A DNA stretch of 64,000 nt from positions 186,001 through 250,000 of the forward strand of contig NZ_QEII01000290.1 in NCBI RefSeq assembly GCF_003347515.1. The letters are read 5' to 3'. The notes beneath the pieces were generated by a model. The model did no database searches, was not told the DNA's origin, and was given only the letters and a program-made list of their open reading frames with translations. This document shows positions 18,567 to 28,341 of this stretch, in pieces. The DNA comes from Rhodoferax ferrireducens. Lineage in GTDB: Bacteria > Pseudomonadota > Gammaproteobacteria > Burkholderiales > Burkholderiaceae_C. The position numbers and the translations under genes are program-made. The stretch's first letter is position 1; each line of letters starts with the position of its first letter.

Positions 18567-20087
18567 TTATTCTTCTTCGTGTAGCAGGCTCAGTCCGATG
18601 GCGCCGCGTCGGCGCAACCAGGGGCTGGGACGATAGCGCGGGTCGCCGTACACGGTTTGCATGTTGAACAGGACTTCCAGCACATTGGTAGGTCCATGTA
18701 GATTGCCCATGGCCAGCGGTCCCATCGGGTAGCCCAGACCCAGGGTCACGGCGGTTTCAAGGTCAGCGGGCGAACAGATATTTTGCTGGCACATGTCGGA
18801 GGCGATGTTGACGATGGTCGCCACCACCCGTTGGGTGACAAAGCCGCCGCTGTCCCGGATGACACTCACGGCCTTGCCGTCACGGGCCATCAGCGCATGG
18901 GCCGCCCGGCGCATGTCGGGCCGGGTCGCAGGATTGGTGGCCAACACGCGCCGCCGGGTGGTGGCATCGTCCACCAGCATGTCTATGCCGAGGGTGCGTG
19001 CCGGGTCGAGCCGTTCGACCACCGCCATGGTGGTGATGTCAAAACCAAGTGGCGCTACCAAGGTGAGGGCCAGCTCGGAGGGGGCGCTGCCGGTCTCGAT
19101 TTTTGCGCCCAGGTTCTTGAGCAATAAAAGCAATTCGGCCCGACGTACTGCGCGGGGTGACACCCACACGGGCGGCATCTCGTCCACCTGTGGCGGCGCC
19201 GGTTCCAGACTGATCTGGGCGACACCGTCCTCATAGCGGTAAAAACCTTCGCCCACTTTTTTGCCAAGCATGCCCCCGGCCAGTCGCTGGGCGGTGATGA
19301 CACTGGGCCGGTAACGCGGCTCTTCATAGTACTGGTGATAAACCGACTCCATCACGGGATGGGACACATCCAGTCCGGTCAGGTCCATCAGTTCAAAGGG
19401 CCCAAGTTTGAAGCCGATCTGGTCTTTCAGAATACGGTCAATGGTGGCGAAATCGGCGATACCTTCACTGACGATGCGCAGCGCCTCGGTGCCATAGCCC
19501 CGACCGGCGTGGTTGACGATGAAGCCGGGCGTATCTTGTGCCTGCACCGGCGTGTGCCCCAATTGCTTCGCGTAAGCCGCCAGGTCGGAGCAGACGCTGG
19601 CACTGGTTTTGAGCCCGGCGATGACTTCCACCACCTTCATCAAGGGGACCGGGTTGAAGAAGTGAAAGCCGGCAAACTGTGCCGGCCGCTTGAGGCGCGC
19701 CGCAATAGCGGTCACTGAAAGCGAGGAGGTATTGGTGGCCAGCACCGTGCTGGGACTGAGCTTGTCTTCGAGCTCGGCGAACAGATTCGTCTTGACCTCC
19801 AGACGCTCAACCACGGCTTCCACGATCAGATCGCAGCCGACCAGCGCCCCGAGCGTGTCCGCGCAATGCAGGCGGGATTTACAGGCACTGACCTGGGCCG
19901 CGTCCAGACGGCCTTTCTCACAGAGCTTGTCCCACTGCAAAAAAACCGTCGCCTGTGCCGCGCGTGTAGCTTCAATCTGCATATCAAACAGAAGCACGGT
20001 GCTGCCCGCCTGAGCGGCAATCTGGGCAATTCCGCGGCCCATGGCACCGGCACCAACGATGCCAACGTTAAGAAAAATGGGTTTCAT
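18567..20087 (-). CDS. 3-hydroxyacyl-CoA dehydrogenase (PaaH/PaaC-like, double C-terminal domain)
   Basis: A 506-residue NAD-dependent dehydrogenase. A Rossmann motif GAGAMG at residues 12-17 lies at the N-terminus, with NTSSLSVTAIA and the substrate region FAGFHFFNPVPLMKVVEV. The 3HCDH C-terminal domain appears twice (GFIVNHAGRGYGTEALRI and GFVTQRVVATIVNIASDM), as in phenylacetate-pathway PaaH/PaaC enzymes. It oxidises 3-hydroxyacyl-CoA to 3-oxoacyl-CoA. The start at ATG 20087 is chosen because the Rossmann motif follows directly; the frame is open 20 codons further upstream. It is upstream of the Crp/Fnr gene on the same strand with 146 bp between. Confidence 0.92.
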   Translation of the reverse strand: MKPIFLNVGIVGAGAMGRGIAQIAAQAGSTVLLFDMQIEATRAAQATVFLQWDKLCEKGRLDAAQVSACKSRLHCADTLGALVGCDLIVEAVVERLEVKTNLFAELEDKLSPSTVLATNTSSLSVTAIAARLKRPAQFAGFHFFNPVPLMKVVEVIAGLKTSASVCSDLAAYAKQLGHTPVQAQDTPGFIVNHAGRGYGTEALRIVSEGIADFATIDRILKDQIGFKLGPFELMDLTGLDVSHPVMESVYHQYYEEPRYRPSVITAQRLAGGMLGKKVGEGFYRYEDGVAQISLEPAPPQVDEMPPVWVSPRAVRRAELLLLLKNLGAKIETGSAPSELALTLVAPLGFDITTMAVVERLDPARTLGIDMLVDDATTRRRVLATNPATRPDMRRAAHALMARDGKAVSVIRDSGGFVTQRVVATIVNIASDMCQQNICSPADLETAVTLGLGYPMGPLAMGNLHGPTNVLEVLFNMQTVYGDPRYRPSPWLRRRGAIGLSLLHEEE

Positions 20088-20205
20088 GCGGAGAATTATG
20101 ACGCGGTACGGCGTTGCGTTTCGTGCCGTCCATTGTGCGAATATCATGGGTGTCCGCGACTGTTTGCTTGCGGGCCAGCAGCTTCAACCCAACCTATTCA
20201 ATGCC

Positions 20206-20865
20206 ATGACTCTCAAACTCTGCGGTTTTGCGGCCAGTAATTACTACAACAAAATCAAACTCCAGTTGCTGGAGAAGGCGGTTGTTTTTGAGGAGGAACT
20301 GGTCTGGACGGGCCAGGCCCACGCCACCTTGATCGACCGATCGCCTATGGGTAAAGTGCCGTTTTTGCAAACCCGAGACGGCCCGATCTCCGAATCAATG
20401 GCCTGCGCCGAGTACATCGAGGCCGTCTACCCCCAGAACAAGCTGCTGCCCGCGGACCCGTATGCCGCAGCCAAGGTGCGCGAGTTGGTTGTCTATATCG
20501 AACTGCATCTGGAACTGGTCGCCCGCCAGCTTTATCCGGAGGCTTTTTTCGGCGGCAAAGTCAGCGACGGCACCAAAGAGCGTGCCCACAAGCTGCTGGT
20601 CCAAGGCATAGCAGCTTTTGCCAAATTGGCCAAGTTTGCGCCCTTCATCGCAGGCCCGCAATTCACGCTGGCAGACTGCGCTGCCATCGTTCACTTGCCC
20701 GTGGTGTCGAGCGCCTGCAAGATCATTTATGGGGAAGATTTGCTGGTCGCGTTGCCGGTGAAAGACTATCTCCGGGCGATGGGGGAACGAGCGACAGTGA
20801 GAACGGTCAATGCGGACCGCAAGACCAATACCGAGATTATGTTGACCACGCGTCCAAAAAAATAA
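20206..20865 (+). CDS. Glutathione S-transferase family protein
   Basis: A 219-residue GST. The N-terminal thioredoxin-like domain starts MTLKLCGFAASNYYNKIKLQLLE and contains SPMGKVPFLQT and the glutathione-binding ISESMACAEYIE. The helical C-terminal domain includes PQFTLADCAAIVHLP. It is divergent from the hydroxyacyl-CoA dehydrogenase gene, with 118 bp between that can hold both promoters. The specific substrate is unknown. ATG 20206 is chosen because the first beta strand begins there; the frame is open further upstream. Confidence 0.85.
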   Translation: MTLKLCGFAASNYYNKIKLQLLEKAVVFEEELVWTGQAHATLIDRSPMGKVPFLQTRDGPISESMACAEYIEAVYPQNKLLPADPYAAAKVRELVVYIELHLELVARQLYPEAFFGGKVSDGTKERAHKLLVQGIAAFAKLAKFAPFIAGPQFTLADCAAIVHLPVVSSACKIIYGEDLLVALPVKDYLRAMGERATVRTVNADRKTNTEIMLTTRPKK

Positions 20866-20877
20866 GGCTGGACCCGT

Positions 20878-21885
20878 CTAGCGACGGACCTGCAAGGCAC
20901 CCGGATTGACGATATTGGTCGGCGTGCCTTTGATGAAGTTGATCACGTTGTCAAACGCGGCACCAAAGTACATCTCATAGCTGTCCTGCTCGACATAGCC
21001 AATGTGCGGCGTGCAAATGCAGTTCTCCAGGCGCAACAGGGCATGGCCTTGCAAAATCGGTTCGGTCTCGAATACGTCGACCGCCGCCATGCCGGGTCGG
21101 CCACGGTTGAGTCCGGCGATCAAGGCGTCGGGCTCGATCAATTCGGAGCGCGACGTGTTCACCAGCAGGGCGGTGGGCTTCATGCGCGCCAGATCATCGA
21201 GCCGGACAATACTGACGGTTTCATCCACCAGCCGGAGATGCAGTGACAGCACATCACATTGCGCAAAAAACTCGTCCCGGCTGGAGGCGGCTTCAAACCC
21301 GTCCAGAAAGGCTTTTTCGCGTGAAGGTGCCCGGCCCCACACCAGCACGCGCATGCCGAAGGCCTTGCCGTAGCCTGCCACCAGCTGGCCTATCCTGCCG
21401 TAGCCCCAGATGCCGAGAGTTTTACCCTTGAGGACAGTCCCCAAGCCAAAATTTGGTGGCATGGAGCCGGCTTTCAGGCCCGATTGCTGCCAAGCGCCAT
21501 GCTTGAGATTGCCGATGTACTGCGGCAGGCGACGCATGGCGGCCATGATCAGTGCCCAGGTGAGCTCTGCCGGCGCCACCGGCGAGCCGGTCCCCTCGGC
21601 CACGGCAATGCCGCGTTCGGTACAGGCGGCCACGTCAACATGCGGGCCAACCCGGCCGGTTTGCACAATGAGCTTGAGCTTGGGCAGTTTCTCGATCAGC
21701 TGGCGTGTTATATGGGTGCGCTCGCGGTTGAGCACAATCACGTCGGCATCTTTCAGTCGGACCGACAACTGGCCCAAGCCCTTGACCGTGTTGGTGTACA
21801 CCTTGGCCTGGTAGGCTTCCAGCGTGGCGGCGCATTCGAGCTTTCGAACCGCGTCCTGGTAATCATCAAGAATCACAATATTCAT
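20878..21885 (-). CDS. D-2-hydroxyacid dehydrogenase family protein
   Basis: A 335-residue NAD-dependent dehydrogenase of the phosphoglycerate/hydroxypyruvate dehydrogenase type. The nucleotide-binding motif GIWGYGRIG is at 158-166. The catalytic triad is visible as Arg246 (NTSRSELI), Glu275 (FETEP) and His294 (CTPHIGY). There is no ACT regulatory domain, so it is the short form and not necessarily SerA. It acts in the cytosol on a 2-hydroxy or 2-oxo acid that the sequence does not specify. It is convergent with the GST gene to its left. Confidence 0.9.
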   Translation of the reverse strand: MNIVILDDYQDAVRKLECAATLEAYQAKVYTNTVKGLGQLSVRLKDADVIVLNRERTHITRQLIEKLPKLKLIVQTGRVGPHVDVAACTERGIAVAEGTGSPVAPAELTWALIMAAMRRLPQYIGNLKHGAWQQSGLKAGSMPPNFGLGTVLKGKTLGIWGYGRIGQLVAGYGKAFGMRVLVWGRAPSREKAFLDGFEAASSRDEFFAQCDVLSLHLRLVDETVSIVRLDDLARMKPTALLVNTSRSELIEPDALIAGLNRGRPGMAAVDVFETEPILQGHALLRLENCICTPHIGYVEQDSYEMYFGAAFDNVINFIKGTPTNIVNPGALQVRR

Positions 21886-21977
21886 AAAGAGTGATTGTGC
21901 CTTGGGCTTACCAGTGATTCTGACGACGGGGCTGTCTTCCTCCCGTTACGGTATGTAAATAGTGCGATTGATCCGGT

Positions 21978-22304
21978 TCAGTGAAGTGCCGCTTCGCGCG
22001 CCGCCAGGCGGTCCAGCTCGGCGCACACATCGGCCATGCGGCCCGAGATCACCATACGCCCCACGTTGGCGGGCGCCTGGCCGGCTTCCAGGATGCGCAC
22101 GACGCGTAGCGGTCTGCATGTTGATGTCTTAGACACAGTATGAAGCTCAGCCCCTGCGCGACGGCTGTTGAGAGCTATTGAATTTATAGCAATTTCGCGA
22201 CCGCGTTTGTCCAGGCGTGAGTGCGATGTGGCGGGCACGAGCCAGCGCCACAAACCCTGCAGGGGGGCCAAAACGCCGGGAACAGCAAATAATGCAGTAC
22301 TCAT
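21978..22304 (-). CDS. Hypothetical protein downstream of lexA, contains interspersed repeat
   Basis: A 108-residue protein (start MSTALFAVPG) that I cannot assign to a family with certainty. The C-terminal third (about VVRILEAGQAPANVGRMVISGRMADVCAELDRL, residues 70-103) looks like a real conserved segment. The middle, about residues 38-55, is encoded by a copy of the interspersed repeat (22143-22194) that reads through in frame. It lies 21 nt after the lexA stop on the same strand and may be cotranscribed. It could be a functional small protein or a decayed one. Confidence 0.5.
   Translation of the reverse strand: MSTALFAVPGVLAPLQGLWRWLVPATSHSRLDKRGREIAINSIALNSRRAGAELHTVSKTSTCRPLRVVRILEAGQAPANVGRMVISGRMADVCAELDRLAAREAALH
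22143..22194 (+). repeat. Interspersed repeat, copy 1 (within the gene downstream of lexA)
   Basis: This roughly 50-bp element runs from AGCTCAGCCCC to AGCTATTGAATTTATAGC and aligns over its whole length with the copies at 23719, 28915 (inverted) and 30375. It is read in frame in the small gene on the opposite strand. Confidence 0.65.
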
Positions 22305-22325
22305 TTGATACCTTTCTATCAATGC

Positions 22326-23000
22326 CTACATCAGCATGGTGTTGCGAATGAGGCCAACCGCCAGACCTTCAATTTCAAACGGTTCCCCGGGCTCAACCAC
22401 AATGGTCTGGTAGTCGGGGTTTTCAGGGTGCAGTTCGATCACATCTTTGTTGCGCCTAAAGCGTTTAACGGTCACTTCATCGCCCAGGCGAGCCACCACA
22501 ATCTGGCCATTTTTGGCTTCTTTGGTGGATTGCACCGCGAGCAAGTCACCGTCCATGATGCCGGCGTCTCGCATGGACATGCCGCGCACCTTGAGCAGGT
22601 AGTCCGGCTTGTGCTGGAACAGGCTGTTCTCCAGGTAATAGGTCTGGTCGATGTGTTCTTGCGCGAGAATGGGGGAGCCTGCTGCGACCCGTCCAATCAG
22701 GGGCAAGGCCAGTTGGGTCATGCCTGGCAGCGTTAGGGAGTATTGCTTGTTACGGGATTCATTGATGGAGCGCAGGGCGTCACTCTTGAGGCGGATGCCA
22801 CGCGAGGTACCACTGACCAGCTCAATCACGCCTTTGCGCGCCAGGGCCTGCAAGTGCTCTTCGGCCGCGTTGGCGGACTTGAATCCCAGTTCGGAAGCGA
22901 TCTCGGCCCGGGTGGGCGGGGCACCGGTGCGGGCAATGGCACTCTGGATGAGGTCCAGAATCTGTTGCTGGCGGGCTGTGAGTTTCGGGCTTTCAAGCAT
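22326..23000 (-). CDS. lexA: SOS repressor LexA
   Basis: A 224-residue LexA. The N-terminal winged helix-turn-helix ([16 protein letters not shown] ... [23 protein letters not shown]) is followed by the self-cleavage region with the Ala107-Gly108 bond (GRVAAGSP). The S24 protease dyad is Ser142 (RGMSMRDAG) and Lys179 (DEVTVKRF). On DNA damage RecA filaments trigger cleavage and derepress the SOS genes. Three SOS-box-like sites lie between it and the divergent asparaginase gene, consistent with autorepression. Confidence 0.97.
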   Translation of the reverse strand: MLESPKLTARQQQILDLIQSAIARTGAPPTRAEIASELGFKSANAAEEHLQALARKGVIELVSGTSRGIRLKSDALRSINESRNKQYSLTLPGMTQLALPLIGRVAAGSPILAQEHIDQTYYLENSLFQHKPDYLLKVRGMSMRDAGIMDGDLLAVQSTKEAKNGQIVVARLGDEVTVKRFRRNKDVIELHPENPDYQTIVVEPGEPFEIEGLAVGLIRNTMLM

Positions 23001-23031
23001 GGTGACTCCTTTAAAGTAGGGTAGGGTCTTA

Positions 23032-23083
23032 CTGTCGGTCTATACACACTGTCTTGATATCCAGTAACTGTATTTTTAACCAG
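23032..23083 (-). promoter_or_regulatory. Three tandem SOS-box-like LexA operators
   Basis: Three sites of the form CTGT-N8-(A/C)CA(G/C) follow one another: 23032-23047 (ending ACAC), 23049-23064 (ending CCAG) and 23068-23083 (ending CCAG). The known consensus is CTGT-N8-ACAG, so each site deviates by one base. Spacing is 17 and 19 bp. They lie 32-83 bases upstream of lexA and only 18 bases from the asparaginase GTG start. Confidence 0.7.
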
Positions 23084-23100
23084 TTTTTGAAAGTTTGCAA

Positions 23101-24120
23101 GTGACGTCAACCAACGTGAATGAAAAAGTTGTTGTTTTGGGCACGGGAGGCACGATTGCCGGTACCGCGTCCAATGTTTCCGACAACATTGGGTACACCG
23201 CCGCCCAGGTGGGTGTCGACCAGTTGCTGGGCGCCATTCCCGGTCTGTCAAAGGTCTTGGCAGGCCGCTTGCTGGTGAGCGAGCAAGTTGCCCAAATCGA
23301 CAGCAAGGATATGAGTTTTCCGGTCTGGCAGCAGCTGGCCTTGCGGGTGAACCATTACCTGATGCAAGCGGATGTGCGTGGCGTCGTCATCACCCACGGC
23401 ACCGATACGCTGGAAGAAACCGCTTATTTTTTGCATGCCGTGCTGCCCTCGGCGCTGCTGGCCAGCAAACCGGTGGTGTTGACCTGTGCCATGCGTCCGG
23501 CCTCCAGTGCGGCGCCTGACGGTCCGCAAAACCTGATGGATGCCGTGGCCGTCACCCTAACGCCGGGGGCGTCTGGCGTGGTCGCCGTGTGTGCCGGCAC
23601 CGTTCATGGGGCGGTGGATGTGCAAAAAATCCATACCTACCGGGTTGATGCCTTCAATTCGGGCGACGCGGGCCCCCTGGGTTATATCGAGGAAGGACGC
23701 GTTCGTTTGCTAAGAAATTGGCCTCTAGCCCAGGCGGCTAGTGCGCAAGTAGCTATTGAAAAACTAGCAAAAATGAGTCTCTGGCCGCGCGTGGAGATTG
23801 TGATGAACTACGCTGGCGCGAGTGGCGCCATCGTGGATGCCCTCGTTTCTCATGGGTCCCAGGCTTCGCAAAATGGCGCACAGCATTCGGATGTGGCGCC
23901 CTTGCGTGGACTGGTGGTGGCGGCCACCGGCAATGGCACCGTGCACCGCGACCTTGAAGCGGCCTTGCTCAGGGCGCACGCTGCGGGTGTGACGGTTGTG
24001 CTGGCCACCCGCTGCGCCAGCGGGCGCGTATTGCCCACGCCGGCCAGTGCCTTCCCCGATTCGCGGGGACTTTCGCCCGTGAAGGCGCGAGTGGCATTGA
24101 TGCTCGCGTTGATGCGTTGA
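23101..24120 (+). CDS. L-asparaginase
   Basis: A 339-residue asparaginase from GTG 23101 (GAAAG seven bases upstream). The first catalytic motif GTGGTIAG is at residues 14-21, and the second (HGTDTLEETAYF) has Thr101-Asp102. The usual ending ASAFPDSRGLSP... is present. No signal peptide is visible, so it is likely cytoplasmic despite type II-like motifs. Residues about 207-224 (LAQAASAQVAIEKLAK) are encoded by a copy of the interspersed repeat and may form an extra loop. It is divergent from lexA and the promoter region overlaps the SOS-like boxes. Confidence 0.9.
   Translation: MTSTNVNEKVVVLGTGGTIAGTASNVSDNIGYTAAQVGVDQLLGAIPGLSKVLAGRLLVSEQVAQIDSKDMSFPVWQQLALRVNHYLMQADVRGVVITHGTDTLEETAYFLHAVLPSALLASKPVVLTCAMRPASSAAPDGPQNLMDAVAVTLTPGASGVVAVCAGTVHGAVDVQKIHTYRVDAFNSGDAGPLGYIEEGRVRLLRNWPLAQAASAQVAIEKLAKMSLWPRVEIVMNYAGASGAIVDALVSHGSQASQNGAQHSDVAPLRGLVVAATGNGTVHRDLEAALLRAHAAGVTVVLATRCASGRVLPTPASAFPDSRGLSPVKARVALMLALMR
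23719..23770 (+). repeat. Interspersed repeat, copy 2 (in frame in the asparaginase gene)
   Basis: The element begins GGCCTCTAGCCC and ends GTAGCTATTGAAAAACTAGC. It aligns with the copies at 22143, 28915 (inverted) and 30375. Here it is read as coding sequence without a stop. Confidence 0.7.
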
Positions 24121-24152
24121 TGCCGACCCGCTACGGCCGGTTGCCGCAGTGA

Positions 24153-24932
<780 letters not shown>

Positions 24933-25688
24933 TCAAGAGCCGAACAGGCGACGCACGCGCTCCAGGTCTTCGGGTGTGTCTACCCCGGGGCCGGGCGCAT
25001 GCGCTGCCACGTGAACCGCAATTCGATGACCATGCCACATGGCGCGCAGCTGCTCCAGCGCTTCCGTGATCTCGATGGGGGCTTGCGGCAGGCTTGGAAA
25101 CTGCCGCAAAAACCCCACCCGATAGCCATAGATGCCAATGTGACGCAAGGGCGCCGGGCTGGGCAATGTGCCTGGCTGATCCCGCCAGTAGGGGATCGGC
25201 GCACGAGAGAAATACAGGGCCAGCCCGCGTGCGTCAAGCACGACCTTGACGACATTGGGGTTGGTGAAGTCGACCCAACTGTCAATGGCGTGTGCTGCCG
25301 TGCTCATGCTGGCTTCCGGCCGCTGGGTCAGCAATTGCGCGACCGCGCCCACCAGCGAGGGATCAATCAGGGGTTCGTCACCCTGAACGTTCACCACGAT
25401 TTCCTCGTCACCGAGCCCCAGCAACTGGCAGGCCTCCGCCAGCCGGTCACTGCCGGAAGGGTGGTCGGCACGGGTCAACAAGGCATCAATGCCGTGGGCC
25501 TGACAGGCGCTGATGATCGAGGGACTGTCAGCAGCCACCACCACCCGAACGCGGCCCGAAGCGCCTGTGACCGACATGACCCGCTGGGCCACCCGCACCA
25601 CCATGGGCGCGCCACCGATGTCGGCCAGCGGCTTGTTGGGCAGACGGGTCGAGGCCAGCCGGGCCGGAATGAGAACGGTGAAATTCAA
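24933..25688 (-). CDS. kdsB: 3-deoxy-manno-octulosonate cytidylyltransferase (CMP-KDO synthetase)
   Basis: A 251-residue nucleotidyltransferase with the N-terminal signature [20 protein letters not shown], then [10 protein letters not shown] and the C-terminal [12 protein letters not shown]-like region ([10 protein letters not shown]) followed by [12 protein letters not shown]. It activates KDO with CTP for lipopolysaccharide inner-core synthesis in the cytosol. It overlaps the Trm112-like gene by 4 nt and shares the lipid A/core theme with lpxK. Confidence 0.96.
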   Translation of the reverse strand: MNFTVLIPARLASTRLPNKPLADIGGAPMVVRVAQRVMSVTGASGRVRVVVAADSPSIISACQAHGIDALLTRADHPSGSDRLAEACQLLGLGDEEIVVNVQGDEPLIDPSLVGAVAQLLTQRPEASMSTAAHAIDSWVDFTNPNVVKVVLDARGLALYFSRAPIPYWRDQPGTLPSPAPLRHIGIYGYRVGFLRQFPSLPQAPIEITEALEQLRAMWHGHRIAVHVAAHAPGPGVDTPEDLERVRRLFGS

Positions 25689-25867
25689 AGCCCGAGTTCC
25701 TCGTCGGTGAGCGTGCGTGCCTCACTCTCCAGCAGGATGGGGATGCCGTCTCGCACCGGGTAAGCGAGGCGCGCGCTGCGGGAGGTCAACTCCTGTTTTT
25801 CGCGGTCGTATTCGAGAGGTCCTTTGGTGACCGGGCAAACCAGCAGTTCAAGAAGTCGTGTGTCCAT
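25685..25867 (-). CDS. Trm112/YcaR-like small protein
   Basis: A 60-residue Trm112-family protein ([20 protein letters not shown] ... [18 protein letters not shown]). It has only one Cys, whereas zinc-binding relatives have four; related E. coli YcaR also lacks the full set. It sits between lpxK and kdsB, overlapping both (20 nt and 4 nt), a conserved arrangement in beta- and gammaproteobacteria. A direct function is not known to me. Confidence 0.9.
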   Translation of the reverse strand: MDTRLLELLVCPVTKGPLEYDREKQELTSRSARLAYPVRDGIPILLESEARTLTDEELGL

Positions 25868-26906
25868 GGGGAGATGATAGCGTTGGGTTCAATCGGGTCG
25901 CCAGCAAAACTGACAGCAAGCCGTCGAGCTTGGCGAGGAAGGCCGGCTCGGGAGTGAAGACCAGGGGCACGGCCAGCGCATCGGCCTGTTGATGCCACAG
26001 CTTGACAGCGTCTTTTTCGGTACAAATCAGGGTGTAGCCCGCGTATTCATTGCGCAACCAGCTATCAAAAGAATAGTGATCCGGCAGCGCGATGGTGCGC
26101 GCCAGCGGCAGACCCTGAGCGTGCAGCATGGCAAAGAAGTCTTCTGGCTTGGCGATGGCCGCCACCGCCAGCAGGGGTCTTGCGCCACCTTGCGCCAGGT
26201 CGGCCAGTCGGACCTGGCTGCCATCGGCCCGCAGCGCGTGTCGGGCCAGTGTGCGTTGGGCGGTGAAACCGCCAAAAGCTGGTTGGGCACCGGTGTGCAG
26301 CACCAGGTCCGCCGCGCGGGGCCAGGGTTCGCGCAACGGACCGGCCGGCAGCAAAAAGCCGTTGCCGATGCCCCGGTCGTCAAAAACGCAGATTTCCAGG
26401 TCGCGCTGCAGACCCAGGTGTTGCAGGCCATCGTCACAGACGATGATTTGCGTATCCGGGTAGGCCGCCAGCAGCGCTCTCGCGGCCTCGATACGGCGGG
26501 CCGCCACAAACACGGGGACGGCGGTGGCGTGCTTGATCAGGGCCGGCTCATCGCCCACGTCCTCAATCGGGCTGTCATCCAGAACTTCGCGGCAGTCTGT
26601 TGCCTGGCGGCCATAGCCGCGCGAAATCACGCCTGCCTGCAGACCACGGGCCTGCAAATGCCGCACCAGCGCCATGACGACCGGCGTCTTGCCGGACCCG
26701 CCCGCCACCACGTTACCGACGACGATCACCAGGGCCGGCACGCGCTGAGTCTTGAACAATCCGGTGCGATACAGGCCACGTCTGAGCGCTGCGAGCGCGC
26801 CAAACAAGAGCGCGACCGGCCACAAAAGCCAAGCCAGCCAGCCCCGCCGGGTCCAGGCGCTGATCAGGATGCGCTGCAACCGGGATTGCTGCAGGGCCCC
26901 CGTCAT
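25848..26906 (-). CDS. lpxK: Tetraacyldisaccharide 4'-kinase
   Basis: A 352-residue lipid A kinase. An N-terminal membrane-associated helix ([18 protein letters not shown], about residues 20-37) precedes the P-loop [12 protein letters not shown] and the LpxK motif [16 protein letters not shown]. It adds the 4'-phosphate to the lipid A precursor at the inner face of the membrane. ATG 26906 is chosen since exbD stops at 26911; a longer frame to 26948 would overlap exbD. Its end overlaps the Trm112-like gene. Confidence 0.96.
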   Translation of the reverse strand: MTGALQQSRLQRILISAWTRRGWLAWLLWPVALLFGALAALRRGLYRTGLFKTQRVPALVIVVGNVVAGGSGKTPVVMALVRHLQARGLQAGVISRGYGRQATDCREVLDDSPIEDVGDEPALIKHATAVPVFVAARRIEAARALLAAYPDTQIIVCDDGLQHLGLQRDLEICVFDDRGIGNGFLLPAGPLREPWPRAADLVLHTGAQPAFGGFTAQRTLARHALRADGSQVRLADLAQGGARPLLAVAAIAKPEDFFAMLHAQGLPLARTIALPDHYSFDSWLRNEYAGYTLICTEKDAVKLWHQQADALAVPLVFTPEPAFLAKLDGLLSVLLATRLNPTLSSPHGHTTS

Positions 26907-26910
26907 GAAT

Positions 26911-27339
26911 TTACTTCGACCCGACCCGGGTTGCGGACTGGGTGGCAAAGGTAATTTGGCTCAGGCCCGATCGGCGGGCGGCTTCCATCACTGTGACCAC
27001 GGCCTGGTGCTTGGCGCTGGCATCGGCGCTGATGATCACCACCGATTCCTTGCCCGCCTTGGCGCCATCCAGCAGCGCTGCGGCAAGGGCATCCACGCTG
27101 CGGCCCGCCACGGATACCTTGTTGATCGCGTAGGCCCCGTCGCTGGTCACGGTGACCAGCACCTCTTTCGGGTAGTCGCGCTGTGCGTCGGCGTCGGCCA
27201 CGGGCAGCGTGAGTTGCAGTTCGGTGAACTTGCTGTAGGTGGTGGACAGCATCAAGAAGATCAGCACCACCAGCAGCACGTCGATGAACGGGATCAGGTT
27301 GATTTCGGGCTCTTCACGCAGCCGGGGACGAAAATTCAT
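26911..27339 (-). CDS. exbD: Biopolymer transport protein ExbD
   Basis: A 142-residue ExbD/TolR-type protein with a short cytoplasmic N-terminus ([20 protein letters not shown]), one transmembrane helix containing the functional Asp of the ExbD/TolR family ([13 protein letters not shown]) and a periplasmic domain. With ExbB it forms the proton-driven motor that energises TonB or Tol. It follows exbB by 22 nt in the same operon. Confidence 0.94.
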   Translation of the reverse strand: MNFRPRLREEPEINLIPFIDVLLVVLIFLMLSTTYSKFTELQLTLPVADADAQRDYPKEVLVTVTSDGAYAINKVSVAGRSVDALAAALLDGAKAGKESVVIISADASAKHQAVVTVMEAARRSGLSQITFATQSATRVGSK

Positions 27340-27361
27340 GCTTGGCCTTCGTGCGGGGTCA

Positions 27362-27991
27362 TCATTTGCGCAGGTTATTCAGGTGACGTACCAGCCGTTC
27401 GGATGCCAGTTCGAGTGTCATCAGGTACTCATCGACCCGTCCCCGAAAGTAGCGCCAGAAAATCAGGGAGGGAATGGCCACGATCAGGCCAAAGGCGGTG
27501 TTGTACAAGGCAATGGAAATGCCGTGCGCCAGCTGCGCCGGGTTGCCCCCGGTGGCGCCGCCGGCTGGCGTCTGCGAACCGAAAATCTCGATCATGCCGA
27601 TGACGGTGCCAAACAGCCCCATGAGTGGCGCGGCCGACGCGATCGTGGCCAGTGCGTTGAGATAACGCTCCAGACGGTGCGCAACCACCCGGCCGGCGCC
27701 CTCCATGGAGGAACGAAGGTCGTCCTCGCTGCAGCGCGGGTCGGTATTGAGGGCCCGAAAACCACTGGCCAAGACCTCGCCCAAGGCAGAGTTTTGCTCC
27801 AGTTGCGTCACTACATCTGGCGCCGGCACGGAAGCGCGCGAAACACTCAACACCTCGTCGAGCAATTTGGGGGGTGCTATCTTGGCGGTCTTGAGGCTGA
27901 CAAAGCGCTCGATGACGAGGGCCAAGGCCAGGATGGAGCAGGCAACCAGTGGCCAGATCGGCCAGCCTGCGGCTTGTATGATTGAAAACAA
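27362..27991 (-). CDS. exbB: Biopolymer transport protein ExbB (MotA/TolQ/ExbB family)
   Basis: A 209-residue inner-membrane proton channel with an N-terminal helix (WPIWPLVACSILALALVIERF), and two later helices around ATIASAAPLMGLFGTVIGMIEIF and GISIALYNTAFGLIVAIPSLIFW, which carry the conserved family signature. The start is taken as TTG 27991, with GGAGA a few bases before; a longer frame reaches 28024. It is first in the exbB-exbD-lpxK-trm112-kdsB run. Confidence 0.93.
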   Translation of the reverse strand: MFSIIQAAGWPIWPLVACSILALALVIERFVSLKTAKIAPPKLLDEVLSVSRASVPAPDVVTQLEQNSALGEVLASGFRALNTDPRCSEDDLRSSMEGAGRVVAHRLERYLNALATIASAAPLMGLFGTVIGMIEIFGSQTPAGGATGGNPAQLAHGISIALYNTAFGLIVAIPSLIFWRYFRGRVDEYLMTLELASERLVRHLNNLRK

Positions 27992-28341
27992 ATGGAATCT
28001 CCGCGCAGATGAAAAGCCGCGCAATTATCGCCCAAGCCTCCGTAATTGCCGAAGCATTGGCGCTGGTTCGTGTCGCATCCTGCAGCGTTACATTTGCTTG
28101 CACTTGACCCCAGATTCTGTGGATAACTTTGTGGGCAAGTGGCTTGCGATGTAATGCAAAGCCACGGCGGGCTTGGCTTATGACAGATTGCTGACAAATT
28201 AGGCAATGAAATATTCAATGAAATCAATGACATATACCATGGGATCAAGCAAGCAGCGGGTTGCTTCGCGTCCAAGCTGGCAGTGGCAACTGCTGTGGAG
28301 AATTCATTCCTTCAATTCCGCCGAAACCCTTGTTGCCATTG
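27992..28341. promoter_or_regulatory. Divergent intergenic region exbB/xseA
   Basis: A 350-bp region without a gene that must hold the promoters for exbB (leftward) and xseA (rightward). A single perfect DnaA-box-like nonamer, TGTGGATAA, is at 28118-28126. No cluster of further boxes, no iterons and no clear hairpin were seen. The stretch 28180-28250 is AT-rich. Confidence 0.5.

Noticed and set aside
28118-28126. Perfect DnaA-box-like nonamer TGTGGATAA between exbB and xseA
   Set aside because: A single box without further boxes, an AT-rich unwinding element or replication genes is expected by chance and does not make an origin.
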